64,000 bases of DNA, taken from assembly GCA_014529385.2 (NCBI GenBank), contig CM043962.1, positions 40,278,598-40,342,597 on the forward strand. Reading direction: 5' to 3'. Under the pieces are notes generated by a model that saw only the letters and a list, made by a program, of their open reading frames with translations, had not been told where the DNA came from and did not search any database. Positions 53,609-64,000 of this stretch are shown one piece after another; position 1 is the stretch's first letter; each line of letters opens with the position of its first letter. The stretch comes from Adiantum capillus-veneris. Taxonomy: Eukaryota; Streptophyta; Polypodiopsida; Polypodiales; Pteridaceae. The translations under genes and the position numbers were made by a program.

Positions 53609-56600
53609 ATAGCCACTAGTGGACCTTCTATTGTTAACAATCCTAGTATAATTAGCATCCGTGTATCCTTTTATACATGTCTCCTTTTTTCCAAAACATA
53701 AAAATTTGTCCTTTATACCGCTCAAATATCTCATCACTCCTTTCACTACCTCCCAATGCTTCTTACCAAGACTATACATGTATCAAGTAACTACTCCCAC
53801 TACAAATGCAATGTATGGATGTGTAGCAATCGTGGCATACATCAAGCTACCAACAACAAATTTATAAGGAACCTTAGCCATTTCAACCTTTTACTCCTTT
53901 GATTTAAGACAATAAATTTAGTTAAGTTTAACATATGGAGGTAACAAGATATTGGATATCTTCCCCCTGCCCATATTAAAACATTGAAGTACCTTGAAAA
54001 CATACTCAATTTGAGATAAGTAAAGCATTTTCTTGCTCTTGTCTCTGACAATCCTCATACCAAGAAAGTAATTGGTTTCTCCTAAATCCTTCCTATCAAA
54101 GTTCTTGTGCAGCTTTGATTTCAATGCATCTGTCTCGCTAGTAGTTTTTCCGACAATAAGCATGCCATCTACATACAAGATCAATATCAAAAGACTACCA
54201 TCTATATCCTTTCTGGTGTAGAGGCAATGATATTTGTTACTCTTTCTAAAACCTTGAGACCTCATAGAAGCATCAAACTCTATGATACCATTGACGAGAT
54301 CCTTCTTTTGTTCTATAGAGAGCATTTCTAAGTTTGCAAACCAATGCCTTCATTAACAAAACCTTGTGGTTGTTGCATATAAATGTCTTCAGTAAGATCT
54401 TTATGTAAGAATCCCGTTTTGGCATCCATTTGAACAAGTTCATATCCTCAATGGCTACCAATGAAAGCACTAAGTGAACAGTGGTCATCTTCACAACTGG
54501 TGAAAAGATTTTATCAAAATCAACACCCTTTTGTTGTTTAAAACGCCTGGCAATTATTCTAGTCTTGTACTTTGGCTTATCATTAATGGAAGTGATCTTG
54601 TAAACCCATTTGCAAGGAATAATATTCATGCTTTCTTTCATAGGTACTAAGTTCCAAGTTTCATTCTTCTTCAAAGAATTCACCTCAGATTGCATAGCCA
54701 AATTTCCACTTAATCTTATCATCTAAAAACATAGCTTCCTTATAGCATGAAGGCTCACCACAATTTGTCAACATCACATAGTCAAGAGATGGAACAGAAC
54801 TTTTAGGAGGATAAGAAACCCGAGTAGATCTCTTTAACTCAACCACATTAGGTTGTTCCACTCTTGACACATAAGGGTTTTCCACATGGTGTGGTTGTTG
54901 TTTAGGTACATTAATTGATTTATTATATACTGTCCCATCACCCTCTTGAATCACCACACGTAGAATCTCAACAATAGGTATAGGTTTCTTATGCATCTTC
55001 TGCTCATTGAAGTACATTTCATTAATTCAAACAATCTTTTAGCTTTGAGATACCAAAGACAATGTCCAATTTCACTAGATTCTCCATAACCCAAGAATAT
55101 ATGTTTCCTTGTCTTGGGGTCAAGCTTGTTACGCTTATTCATTGGAACATTAAACAATCCTTCACAACAAAAAACTTGAAGATGTTGATAAGAATGCTTC
55201 TTTTTAGACCCAAGAAATCTAGAACCTACTTGTCTAGCACACAATTAGGTGACCTATTAATAAGATGAATTGGTGTAGCAATTGCTTCTACCCAAAATGC
55301 TTCAGGTAGATTGGCATTAGACAACATAGATTTGACTTTCTCTAGTACTGTCATCCTCTCTGAAATACCATTTTGTGGAGCATTGTAACAAGCAGTCAAC
55401 TTGTGTTTGATTCCATTTGAATCACAAAAGTCCTGAAAAGACTTTGAAACATACTCCCCACCATTGTAAGTGCATAGATACTTGACCTTCTTTCCACTCT
55501 GGTCCTCAACTAATGTTCAACAAACTTTTTTAATGCATCAAGCACTTGATGCTTGTGTTTTAGAGGATAAACCCAAACTTTGCAAGAATAGTCATCTATG
55601 AATGTGGCAAAATAAGAAGCACATCCTAATGAGACACTAGGCATAGGACCACAAATGTCACTATGTATCATCTCTAAGCGCTCACTTCTTCTATAGCCAC
55701 TTGCTTTGCGAGGATTTTATGTTTGTTTACCATAGAGACAATTCTCAAACATATTAAAGGTATAATAATCAAGACCCAATAAATAACCCACACGAGAAAA
55801 TGTTTGCATTCCCTTTTCACTCAAATGACCTAGCTGATAATGCCACAAAGAAGTATTTGGCTCCTCGGCTATATATATAACATTGTTCTTAACACTAGCA
55901 ACATGTAGAGTGTAAAGAGTTCCATGTTTAAAACCCTTTGCTACAATCAAAGAACCCTTTGAAAACTTCCAACAAATATCTCCAAAAGAAATATGCTAAT
56001 GCTCACATCAAGTTGCCCATTGCTAATCAAACTTTTTCCAACTTTGGAACGTGTCTCACATTCTTCAAAGTGAAGTTACAACCATTAGCAAACCGTAACC
56101 TCACATCCCAAGTGCCCACTATGTCATATGCATATAATTGTTTCCAAAATAAACTACACCTTTTCTTGAAGCAGCATAAGTAAAAAACCATTGTCTACAT
56201 GGAGTAACATGAAATGATGCACCAAAATCAATGATCCAGTTTTGAAAGGTAGTAGTGAAACTTACAACTAAAACATCATATTCAAGAGATGATAAGAACA
56301 ACACATCTCCATGTGATTTTATTATGCTTGCTTCATCAATCTTCATAGACAAAGCTTTTTGTTCACCTTTGTTTTGAACTTACTTACCTTTAGCTTTTCT
56401 TTGCTCTCTCTTCCATCTAAAACAATCCTTTTGTATATGACTAGGCTTATTGCAATGGTAACATTTTATGTCATGATGAGAACGGGATTTTCTTTTTATC
56501 TTCTTCTTTCTACAAATTCATTCATTAACTGGCGATATAACACAATATTAAGAGTAGTACAACCTTTCCCAGAGACATTGTTCTTCATGTTCATCTCTTC

Positions 56601-56712
56601 ATTCAACAAAGAACTAGAAACCTTCTCCATGGTGCATTCATTCACTATAGCTATTACTAGTTTCCATATGAAATGTATCCCAACTTTCTTGCAAAGTGGT
56701 CACTAGAAACAT
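53609..56712 (-). pseudogene. 5' part of the old Copia element
   Basis: Minus order: gag end and zinc knuckle (about 56470-56390), protease (WIIDFGASFHVTP in 56352-56119), integrase finger (TSLWHYQLGHLSEKGMQTF in 55950-55717) and integrase C-terminus (RNKLDPKTRKHIFLGYGESS in 55244-54951). RT follows with PCKWVYKITSINDKPKYKTR and RFKQQKGVDFDKIFSPVVKM, and ILYVDGMLIVGK in 54325-53918. RNase H start is GYTDANYTRIVNNRRSTSGY. Many stops and shifts break it. The YVDD box reads YVDG. The protease DSG reads DFG. It is cut at 53608 inside RNase H, and the missing part is at 11490-11814. Confidence 0.85.
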
Positions 56713-56948
56713 TGTTGGGGTAAAGGCGGTATGCCTTTTGCCTAGGCCGGACGTCCGGTGTTCAGTCGCCCACCCATCGTGTGTACATGCCCTTATTCAT
56801 TATATGCATATGAATGAGGAGCACATCACTCACTAGTTCATGAGGTTGCTCCACCCATACCGTCTCATGCTTCTCCCCTTCCTTGCATGAACTGCACTGC
56901 ACCGCACCACATCGCGCGCACACGCATCCATGCACATGCGCACTCACA
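56713..56948 (+). repeat. LTR (236 bp) of another plus-strand element
   Basis: Starts TGTTGGGGTAAAGGC inside the old Copia gag and ends GCGCACTCACA, with a PBS two bases later. No second copy is visible before 64 kb, so the element is either longer than the window or truncated. Expected target duplication: AACAT (56708-56712). Confidence 0.65.
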
Positions 56949-56950
56949 AG

Positions 56951-56962
56951 TGGTATCAGAGC
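56951..56962 (+). other. Primer-binding site (initiator Met tRNA type)
   Basis: TGGTATCAGAGC right after the LTR at 56713-56948. Confidence 0.8.
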
Positions 56963-58030
56963 TCCGAAGGCGAACGAGGCGCGCCGACCACTTCCCAACA
57001 ATAGACATGGGAGCAATGGAGTTTTGCCATGGCGGATTGAGCTCAGCGGTAGCAGATCCGGCTTGGCAGTGTCGAATCGGAGCTCCTTGGTGAGCTATTG
57101 GATGAGATTGCGGATCTCGGCTACCCGGCGCACACAGCCCCTTTTGGGCTTTGGGGAATCAAAGAGATTTTGGAAGCTCTATAGGAAATTGGTAGATCTT
57201 GAGGTGCAATGGATTGGATCAGGACTCAAGGCTGCGAGCAACAGGAATGCTTTTGAGCCCGTGTGTTATACAGACACACACTCTAGCTGCAGCACATTGG
57301 TGGACAAGAGCTAGAGAGGAGTCGAGCAGCTGAGAATTGCAAGCCAAACAAAGGGGAAAGTTAGCAATTGGGTGCTTTTGGTAGCTTCAACACAAAGTTG
57401 AAAGCCTTGAAGCCTTGAAGACAAGCAAAGCAGTGAAAAATGTAGCAAATCAGTTTGACGAATAGGCATCGAGGGGCAATTAAATAGCCAGTCGAAGGAC
57501 GAGACTCTCGGGCAACGCTGGAAAAAAAGAAGGTAGTAGATTTGGGCAGGAAAATTGGGGAAGCCAAGAGAATTAGGTAGCAGCAAGTGCATTGGTGGTG
57601 GTGTGTTGCACACACGCACACAATTGCAGAGATTGGGAGGCACCAAAGGGCGAAGGGGAAAGGAAATTGGGGCAGCCAGACAACCAACCAGAGGTGCAAT
57701 TTGGGGGCAAGTTGCAATTTGGATTCTAGTAGAGAAGAGGAGCAACCCAAGCAGCACTGCCAGCAAAGACAAGCCAAGCAAGGGAGCCACACACACACAC
57801 TCCCCCCCTCCCCCACTCATCAGATCTGACAGAGACAATTTGACAGTGTATTGAACTTTTCTTTTTAAATTCAAGTGACTTTACACACTCTTTGTGTGCA
57901 AGGGATAGCTCCCACGTGGTTCTCGACGAGACCCCACCCCCCACTCTCACACACCCGGGAAGCTTGAGAGTGAAAGAGAGCAAGCGTGAGAGATCGAGAT
58001 AGAGAGAGATTCACTCATCATGAAAGGGAA

Positions 58031-58101
<71 letters not shown>

Positions 58102-58828
58102 TCGTGACTTTGACAAGTAAGCTCGGACATCACCTGGCATCGGCCCTTTTTTTGGCATTCTCCTCAGCATCGGAGACTCCCGTTCGATGGTGCAAGGCGG
58201 CCTCCGCATCAATTTTTGGCACTGATTTGATGGCTTAGCATCGACTTTTAGCATTGATGGCTCAACGTATCGATTTCGACACCAATCAGGTGGGTAATTG
58301 GCTAGCGTGCTTCTGCCCGGCGGTGGAAGGAGACATCAAGCGTTTTTTTTGGCTTCAACAGGGATCTCCTCTAGCATATCCTTTCCATGGGCTTCCCTCC
58401 CATGCCCATTCCAGAGCGGATTTGGCTCCGATGTACTCTCCATGACGTTTTGGCTTCGACACTTTCCCAATTTTTTGACTTCGACGGCACATACTTGTAC
58501 ATACGGCTCCGACGGCCCATTTCGGAGCGGTTTTTTTCCTCGAGCGTGCTTAGATCTTGGCATGTGTTTTTGGTAGATGTGTTTATTGACCGATGAGGTA
58601 GTGTGTGCCAGTTTCCCATCGGTTTTCTCATAGGTTGCACAGTCTTTCTAGTGTGGATTATGCAGCACATGTAGTGCTCATGTGAGATTGTGTGGAGCAT
58701 TCCATAGAGATTTTGGCACGGTTTTGTGCAGTTTCATGCTATGTATGCATTTGCGGATACAATTTTATCTTGGTATAGCTTGCAAGTAGAAGGTTTGCAA
58801 GTTTATAGGTGTTTTTGGACAGGTATAC
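56963..58828. other. Interior of the 56713 element; no convincing gene
   Basis: Low-complexity CT/GA-rich leader and Pro/Ser frames. A GA microsatellite lies at 58036-58099. From 58130 there is GC-moderate sequence with repeated GGCATTG/CATCGA phrases but no domain. Open frames at 56883-57854 lack motifs on either strand. Confidence 0.45.
58036..58099. repeat. (GA)32 microsatellite
   Basis: Pure GA run. Confidence 0.95.
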
Positions 58829-59116
58829 GGGTGAAAGCATGTTAACCTGTTGCGCTTTTTGTGCTAGTTAGCAGTTTCAAGTTAGCACATCTTCAAAAAG
58901 TTGGGCGTCCGGTAAATTTTTTACAAATAATATCAAAATTTGTCGGAGGTTGTACATTTGGATTCCTTGTTTCAAGTGCTTTCTATTGATATATCATATG
59001 TCATAGATCTTGGAGATGTAGCTCAAGTTATTGTACTAGTTAGCATATGTCAAAATTGTGCTAGTTAGCATTGTCCGGGACATGAAAAAGCATGACAAGT
59101 TAACATGCTTTCACCC
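58829..59116 (+). mobile_element. 288-bp MITE, copy B
   Basis: Starts GGGTGAAAGCATGTTAAC, ends GTTAACATGCTTTCACCC, and is flanked by ATAC on both sides (58825-58828 and 59117-59120). It is inverted relative to copy A and clearly homologous along its length. It contains internal GCTAACTAGCAC/GTGCTAGTTAGC inverted pieces. No coding capacity. Confidence 0.9.
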
Positions 59117-60938
59117 ATACATCCATAGAGCCACTCGATAAGGAGTGAGCTATTTTGCCAGGGTTTTGGCAGTGCTATGTATGCCATTTTGAGACACTTA
59201 GGGTCTATTTCCATGTTATTTGGTGAGATTTCTGAGTTTTTGCTCAGTGTTGAGGGGAAACTCTATCGTATTTTTCCCAGATTCTTGCCATGGTTTTGCA
59301 CATATTTGCAATTTACTCTCTGATGGTTTAGTGGTCCAGTTGACTCCCACTCTGGAAGTTATCTACAGTTTTTTGGCTTGTGGTTTGCGTTGAGTTTTGA
59401 CTCATTTTGCAAAGAAAAGTTTGTTCGTTTTTCCCCGTCTTCTTGCCATAAACGTTTGCAATGTTATGCCATCTTGTACATTGGTCGATATATTCCCACT
59501 TTGATAGTGGTCGAGTGTTTACTCTCACTTTGACAGAGTTTGTCAGTTTTGGACACGGTTTTGGTGTTCTTGTACCTACTCTCACAGAAGTGAGGATTAT
59601 GTATGCTTGTGTGGCTATAGACTTTGTTAGTCATAGGTTTCTCAAGTTTTTTGCAGATTTTGGCAGGTAATTTCTCCTATGGGATGCGTTTTGAGCTAGT
59701 TTGCTGTCTACTTGTGTATATGGTTGTGTGCTTTATGCTCAGTTGAGCTGTTTGTCCCAGTTTATGCTTGCAAATAGCAGATTGCAGAGTCATTTTATGC
59801 ATATGTGAGCATCGGTTTTGATTCGATTGGTCATGGTTTTCATGATTGTGTAGTACTCATTTGATCTCCCATTGCCATTTTGCCCTTCACTTATGGCAGC
59901 AGACATGTGTGACATTGAGAGACGACGATCTTGTTCTTGCCAATATGTACGATGTTGGCATTGTGGTCACACAGGACACATTAGCACCGTTGTTTCAGGC
60001 GTATGAGACAGCAGCAGACATGTATGCGAGATGCAAATACGGTTTGACACATTGTCATAAAATCTAATATATAACCAACCCAAATGATTTTCTCATATTA
60101 AACTCATCATTTAATGTGGGAGAATAAACGGGAATAAGGGTTAGGAAATAGACATGTGCTTATGGATCTATCTCAACAAGAGGCCAAGGTAAAAGGGTCC
60201 AAATAAGAGATGGTCTATCAAAGAACAATGCTACCTGATGAAGCTTAAAGACCTAAGGGTTAGCTTCATTAAGACCTCCAACGATTAGTGTTAAAATGTA
60301 ATTTGACCTTATCTAGGGCTTTGCTTGAGGTGGGAACCTGGCCCAATCTTGAGGTGCTTGTCGTACTTGCTGACTAAGGTGCTTGAGGTGCTTGTCGTGC
60401 TTGATGACTAAGGTACTTGTTGTGCTTGAGGTGCTAGGGCTGAGCTTGATGTGGGAACCTTCTTGAGGATTGATAGAGTTGAGCTTGAGGTGAGAACCTT
60501 CCCCAAGCTTGAAGGGTTCAAGGTGTTCCCAAAAGTCAACATGATCTCTACTCAAGGGGGGGCGAGCCCTCATTGTAGGAGCTAGAGAGAGAACACACAC
60601 ACCCTCACACAAGTCAAGCACTGTCTAAAGACGTAACTAGGACACTTGTCAAGCTCTTCTTCATGTTGCCCTCATGGTGTTTCCTAAAGCCTATTGGTTG
60701 GCCTCTCAAGGGTCCAATGATAATTTAGCTAATTTTTTTAATTGATTATGAATTTATCAAGTCCTCTTTCTCAAAGGGGAAAGGGGACACTTGTCCCAAG
60801 GCTAGCATGGTTTCTTGATATGCACCCTGCATGTGATTGGTTAGTCTTGTAAGGTCCAATCATCTTCTAGCATGCGCTACAAGGGGGGTCGACCAAGGAA
60901 GCTAGGGGCTAGCTTGGGGGGGGGGGGGTATACTCTCC

Positions 60939-60996
<58 letters not shown>

Positions 60997-61675
60997 GTGT
61001 GACGTGCAAAGTGCAAGAGCTCCATCTCCTTCTCCAAGCTTGTTGTGAGAAGTTTAGAACCTACACTAACACTCTTGTCTATGGAATGCAAATCCAACCA
61101 AGAGCCATGCTTCAATGCTTAAGCTTGCCATCTTCTTCATCTTCATTACTATGCTATTATGCTATGCTAAGCAGGAAGAGTGATGATAAGTGGAACTATT
61201 TCTTTCTCCTATGAATGCTTTTTCTTCCTCTTCCCTACCCTCATTCCCCGCTAACTCTATCCACCTTTGAAGGTGTTTGAGGCCTTGGGACTAAGGCTGG
61301 GGATAGTTAATTCTTTTACAAATTTTATGTTATGCTCGTGATGCATGAAGCTTTTCATCTTCATTGCATCACCTAGAACACAAGTAGCACAAAGATTGTA
61401 TTGTACCAAGTCTCTCTTGATGGGAGAATCTATAATACAAAAGCCTATTGGAGGGGGGACCGGCTCCACATAAATCCTGTCCTCAAATTTTTTCATGTTC
61501 TCTAACTCTCTCTCTTGCAAAATTATTGTTCATGTCAAGTTAATTAAATGTATGGTTATGTTGCTACTGCTAATTAAGTTCACCCTTTATGTTCTCAAAG
61601 TAGTCTCACAGAAATGCACACTCTAATTCTTTTAATTCCGCTATTCTCAAAGTTCATAGGCCATTTCCATTACAT
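59117..61675. other. Retroelement debris and probable LTR
   Basis: Around 59946-59996 a plus frame shows RCWHCGHTGHIST, a CCHC zinc knuckle that has lost its last Cys, i.e. a gag relic. From about 60116 (TGTGGGAGAATAAACGG) to 61674 (TTCCATTACA) is probably the LTR of the Gypsy element that follows; its left edge is tentative. It includes repeated GAGGTGCTTG pieces (60350-60450) and a CT run at 60943-60993. Confidence 0.4.
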
Positions 61676-61687
61676 TGGTATCAGAGC
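61676..61687 (+). other. Primer-binding site (initiator Met tRNA type)
   Basis: TGGTATCAGAGC, following ..TTACA, about 390 bp before the gag start. Confidence 0.8.
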
Positions 61688-62081
61688 TATTGGTTTCTCT
61701 TTTCTTGCTTAAGAAGAGAGGTCCTTAAGTTGTCCATGAAATCTTGGACCTGTTCATTGCAATAGGGTAAGTGGGACAGGGATCTATTATCTTGGTTGAG
61801 AAGACTTAGTTCAATGTACACCATTGGGAACTATAGTCTTAATAATGAAGTCTCTCGGGGCTTGACTTTGGCTTAACCATTATTGAGCTACGAGCAAGCT
61901 CAATAAGAACCATAATCAACCGAGCAATGTTAGAACCTCTCCACTAGTCTTTGCAATCAGCATTGTCTAAACCACGGGTGTGGCTGCTTGAGAACTAATT
62001 TTCAAAGGTAAAGAAGAGTAGCATCTAAGGTTTTTGAGGGTACCAAAGCACAAAGTCATTCTAGACATAAGTTTAATTAGC

Positions 62082-63356
62082 ATGGCTGACAATAACCAAG
62101 AGAATAGAATGAACATTGATAACATTGATTTTTCACATGAAGGTGCTAATGATGATGCCCCCATGTTTGTTAATTATCTTGTTACTAGGTTGCATGAAGC
62201 TATGGACAACACTGCTTTGAAAACTAAAGTTATCCAACAACTTCGTGCTTATGGGATTTCCCTTCCTCTCCAAGAGGAGAGAGAGCTTAGGAGGCCTCTT
62301 GGTGAGACTCCCAAAAGAAGACTCTCTCCCATAAGAGAGGAGGAATCCAAAGAACGAGAAATAAGAAAATCTCTAAGTTCCTTTCAAGATGTGGCTCCAC
62401 AAAGACGGCAGTCTAGACGATCGCCAACTCCTCCCAAGAGGAAACGGTCAACCCATAGTCCTTCTTCTCATCACTCAAGAAGGGAAGAGAGGAAACAAAG
62501 AAAGAAAAAGGCAAGAAAGAGGTCACCCTATTCTCCTTCTTCTTCACCTTCCTCCTCTTTCGACAAAAGGAGTAGCTATTTTCCTACAGAATACAAGAGG
62601 ATAGGACATTGCAAATCTTACCCTTCATGGAGAAGGTCCCAAAATCTCAAGAATTTCAAAGAGGGAGGAGCAAGTATCTCTTTTCTCACCTATGATGGCA
62701 CCTTTGGTGCTACTAACAAAGTATTGGCTTTCATCTAGCAATTTGATGCGGCCTTTGGAGACAAGGGCTTCACAGAGTCCTCCAAGCTATGCCATGTAGC
62801 TATGTACTTCCAAAAATATGCTCATCAATGGTGGGCTAGCCTTCATGGAAACGGCGAAGCCCCAAAGACATGGAAAATTGTACGAGTTTCCATCATGAAG
62901 CGATTCCTTGCGAGCGATGCAAAGGAAAAAGTGCTTACCAAATGGAGGAGTTTGAAGTTGTTCTCCAACGAGTCTATCCACAAATATGTGGACAAGTTTT
63001 GGGATTTACATCCCAAGGCTAATGTCTTTCAAAAGATCGACTTTGCCAAGAAAATGCAACAATTTTGTGTGGGATTACCTGAAGAGATGGCCGAGTACAT
63101 CAACTCACAAAGGCATGGTTCTATCATTGAAGTAATCCACTACGCTATGGTTGCTTCACACGTCAATTTCCAACAAGGGGCTAGAAGGAATGCCAAGCCC
63201 ATGGAAAGCAAAGACAAAAGTGATGCAAAGGGGAAAAACAATGCCCAAAATTCTTCCCAAGGCAATTCCAACAACAACAACAACAATCGGTCCAAGGAGA
63301 AGGGAGTTTACAAAGGTAAAAATAAACTCTCTCGTGAAGAGGTTGAAGCTTTTTGA
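62082..63356 (+). pseudogene. Gypsy gag (plus)
   Basis: The frame starting MADNNQENRMNIDNIDF has a long Arg/Ser-rich basic region (about residues 80-190; KRKRSTHSPSSHHSRREERK). TAG at 62736 interrupts it. The gag core follows: FDAAFGDKGFTESSKLCHVA, KYAHQWWASLHG, TWKIVRVSIMKRFL, SNESIHKYVDKFWDLHP and MQQFCVGLPEEMAEYI. A second stop (TGA near 63354) precedes the zinc knuckle. The SR-like arginine/serine domain is unusual for gag. Confidence 0.8.
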
Positions 63357-63912
63357 AAGGATCACAAATGTTTTAAGTGTGGGGAGCAAGGACATGTCTA
63401 TCGTTCTTGCCCCAAGAGAAATGCCAGCAATGAGACTCTTAGAGCTTCCACAATCAAAGCTCCAAAAGAGGATGCTTATTGCAAAGGATTAGCTCTCTCC
63501 TATACTTGGGAAAAAGTAAGGGAGCATGATGCCTTCATCTTGTTTGACCCTGGCTCTACTCACAACTTCATATCAATGGAGTTGGCCACTAAGTTGTGCA
63601 TTCAAGCTTTTGAGATGGGTGATCCTGTAATTGCCAATGGAGATTTCAAGGGACAACAAGCCTTCGTTACTCCCTTGATTGGGAAGTTGAGGCTTCTATC
63701 CAAAGCTACATCGACAAAGAAGACTTTTTCATCTCTCCTCTCCAACATGAGGATGTTATCCTCCGGGCACCATGGTTCAACCGCATGGCTGCCAACATGA
63801 ATTTCCCTGAAAGGATAATCTATTTCACCTACAGAGAAAAGAGCATGTATATAGATTCTAGTGAGTCCGGTCGTACTATATCACTTATAAATTCACTTTC
63901 TTTTGATAAGTA
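63357..63912 (+). pseudogene. Gypsy zinc knuckle and aspartic protease
   Basis: In the same frame as gag after the TGA come the CCHC knuckle CFKCGEQGHVYRSC and the protease block FILFDPGSTHNFIS (family DSGATHNFIS, here DPGST). After a frameshift near 63690 come IDKEDFFISPLQHEDVILRA, PWFNRMAANMNF and REKSMYI. RT would follow but the sequence decays after 63912. Confidence 0.78.
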
Positions 63913-64000
63913 AAAAAAAACTCAGTTTCTACGTACATGATTTTGTCAAAGAGTCTCTAAATGATGCTAATGTTTTAACAAAGAAAAGTGTCAGGAATCA

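Noticed and set aside
56883-57854. Overlapping 100-190 codon frames on both strands
   Set aside because: Low-complexity leader sequence, mutual shadows, no recognisable domain.

Overview
The window is eukaryotic and almost certainly from a land plant with a large, repeat-filled nuclear genome. The evidence is Ty1/Copia and Ty3/Gypsy elements whose primer-binding sites match plant initiator-Met and Asp tRNAs, GT-AG introns, a pentatricopeptide-repeat (PPR) fragment, plant-style TATA boxes, and long CT, GT and AT microsatellites. The species cannot be named from sequence alone; a fern, lycophyte or gymnosperm is a reasonable guess. No ordinary host gene, rRNA, tRNA or CRISPR array was recognised.

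Layout. 1-3.9 kb: decayed Gypsy remains (minus) and small duplications. 3.9-11.3 kb: a non-autonomous LTR element with 2.25-kb LTRs that carry a PPR-gene fragment and an interior coding only for an unfamiliar acidic protein. 11.5-11.8 kb and 53.6-56.7 kb: two halves of one old minus-strand Copia element. They are separated by a Gypsy-type element whose LTRs (11820-12361 and 53075-53603) are flanked on their outer sides by the same 5-bp duplication AAAAT. Everything from 12 to 53 kb therefore appears to lie inside one old LTR element. Nested inside are: a locus of unusual genes (14.8-21.7 kb), including a histone H3-like domain that appears to be spliced to an FCP1/NIF-type phosphatase domain; a Gypsy gag gene with a repeat-filled intron (21.7-27.5 kb); a minus-strand Gypsy relic (27.6-36.7 kb) split by a very young Copia element (31269-36444, TSD GGGGT); and a probable DNA transposon (36.7-47.2 kb). 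56.7-64 kb: a second LTR start and a degraded plus-strand Gypsy gag-protease.

The most interesting region is 36.9-46.6 kb. A minus-strand DDE-type (MULE-like) transposase with a Cys/His finger and an AT-hook faces a 14-exon plus-strand gene. All 13 introns of that gene are phase-consistent. Its product combines a ParB/sulfiredoxin-like domain with a C-terminal amino-methyltransferase domain (a PPW motif, then FxGxG), an architecture familiar from bacterial and phage DNA modification proteins. Both genes carry in-frame TGA codons at positions compatible with CGA decay. A 288-bp MITE with a 4-bp target duplication has inserted into exon 13, and notional removal reopens the frame.

The second system is the H3-like/phosphatase gene at 16.3-19.1 kb (minus) with a divergent plus-strand gene of unknown function at 20.9-21.7 kb. 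Between and just upstream of them lie five modules, each exactly 61 bp long and bounded by GGATCACGGCGC and its inverse, which no ordinary annotation explains. Most coding regions are broken, so the window is mainly a record of nested transposition with a few unusual captured genes.
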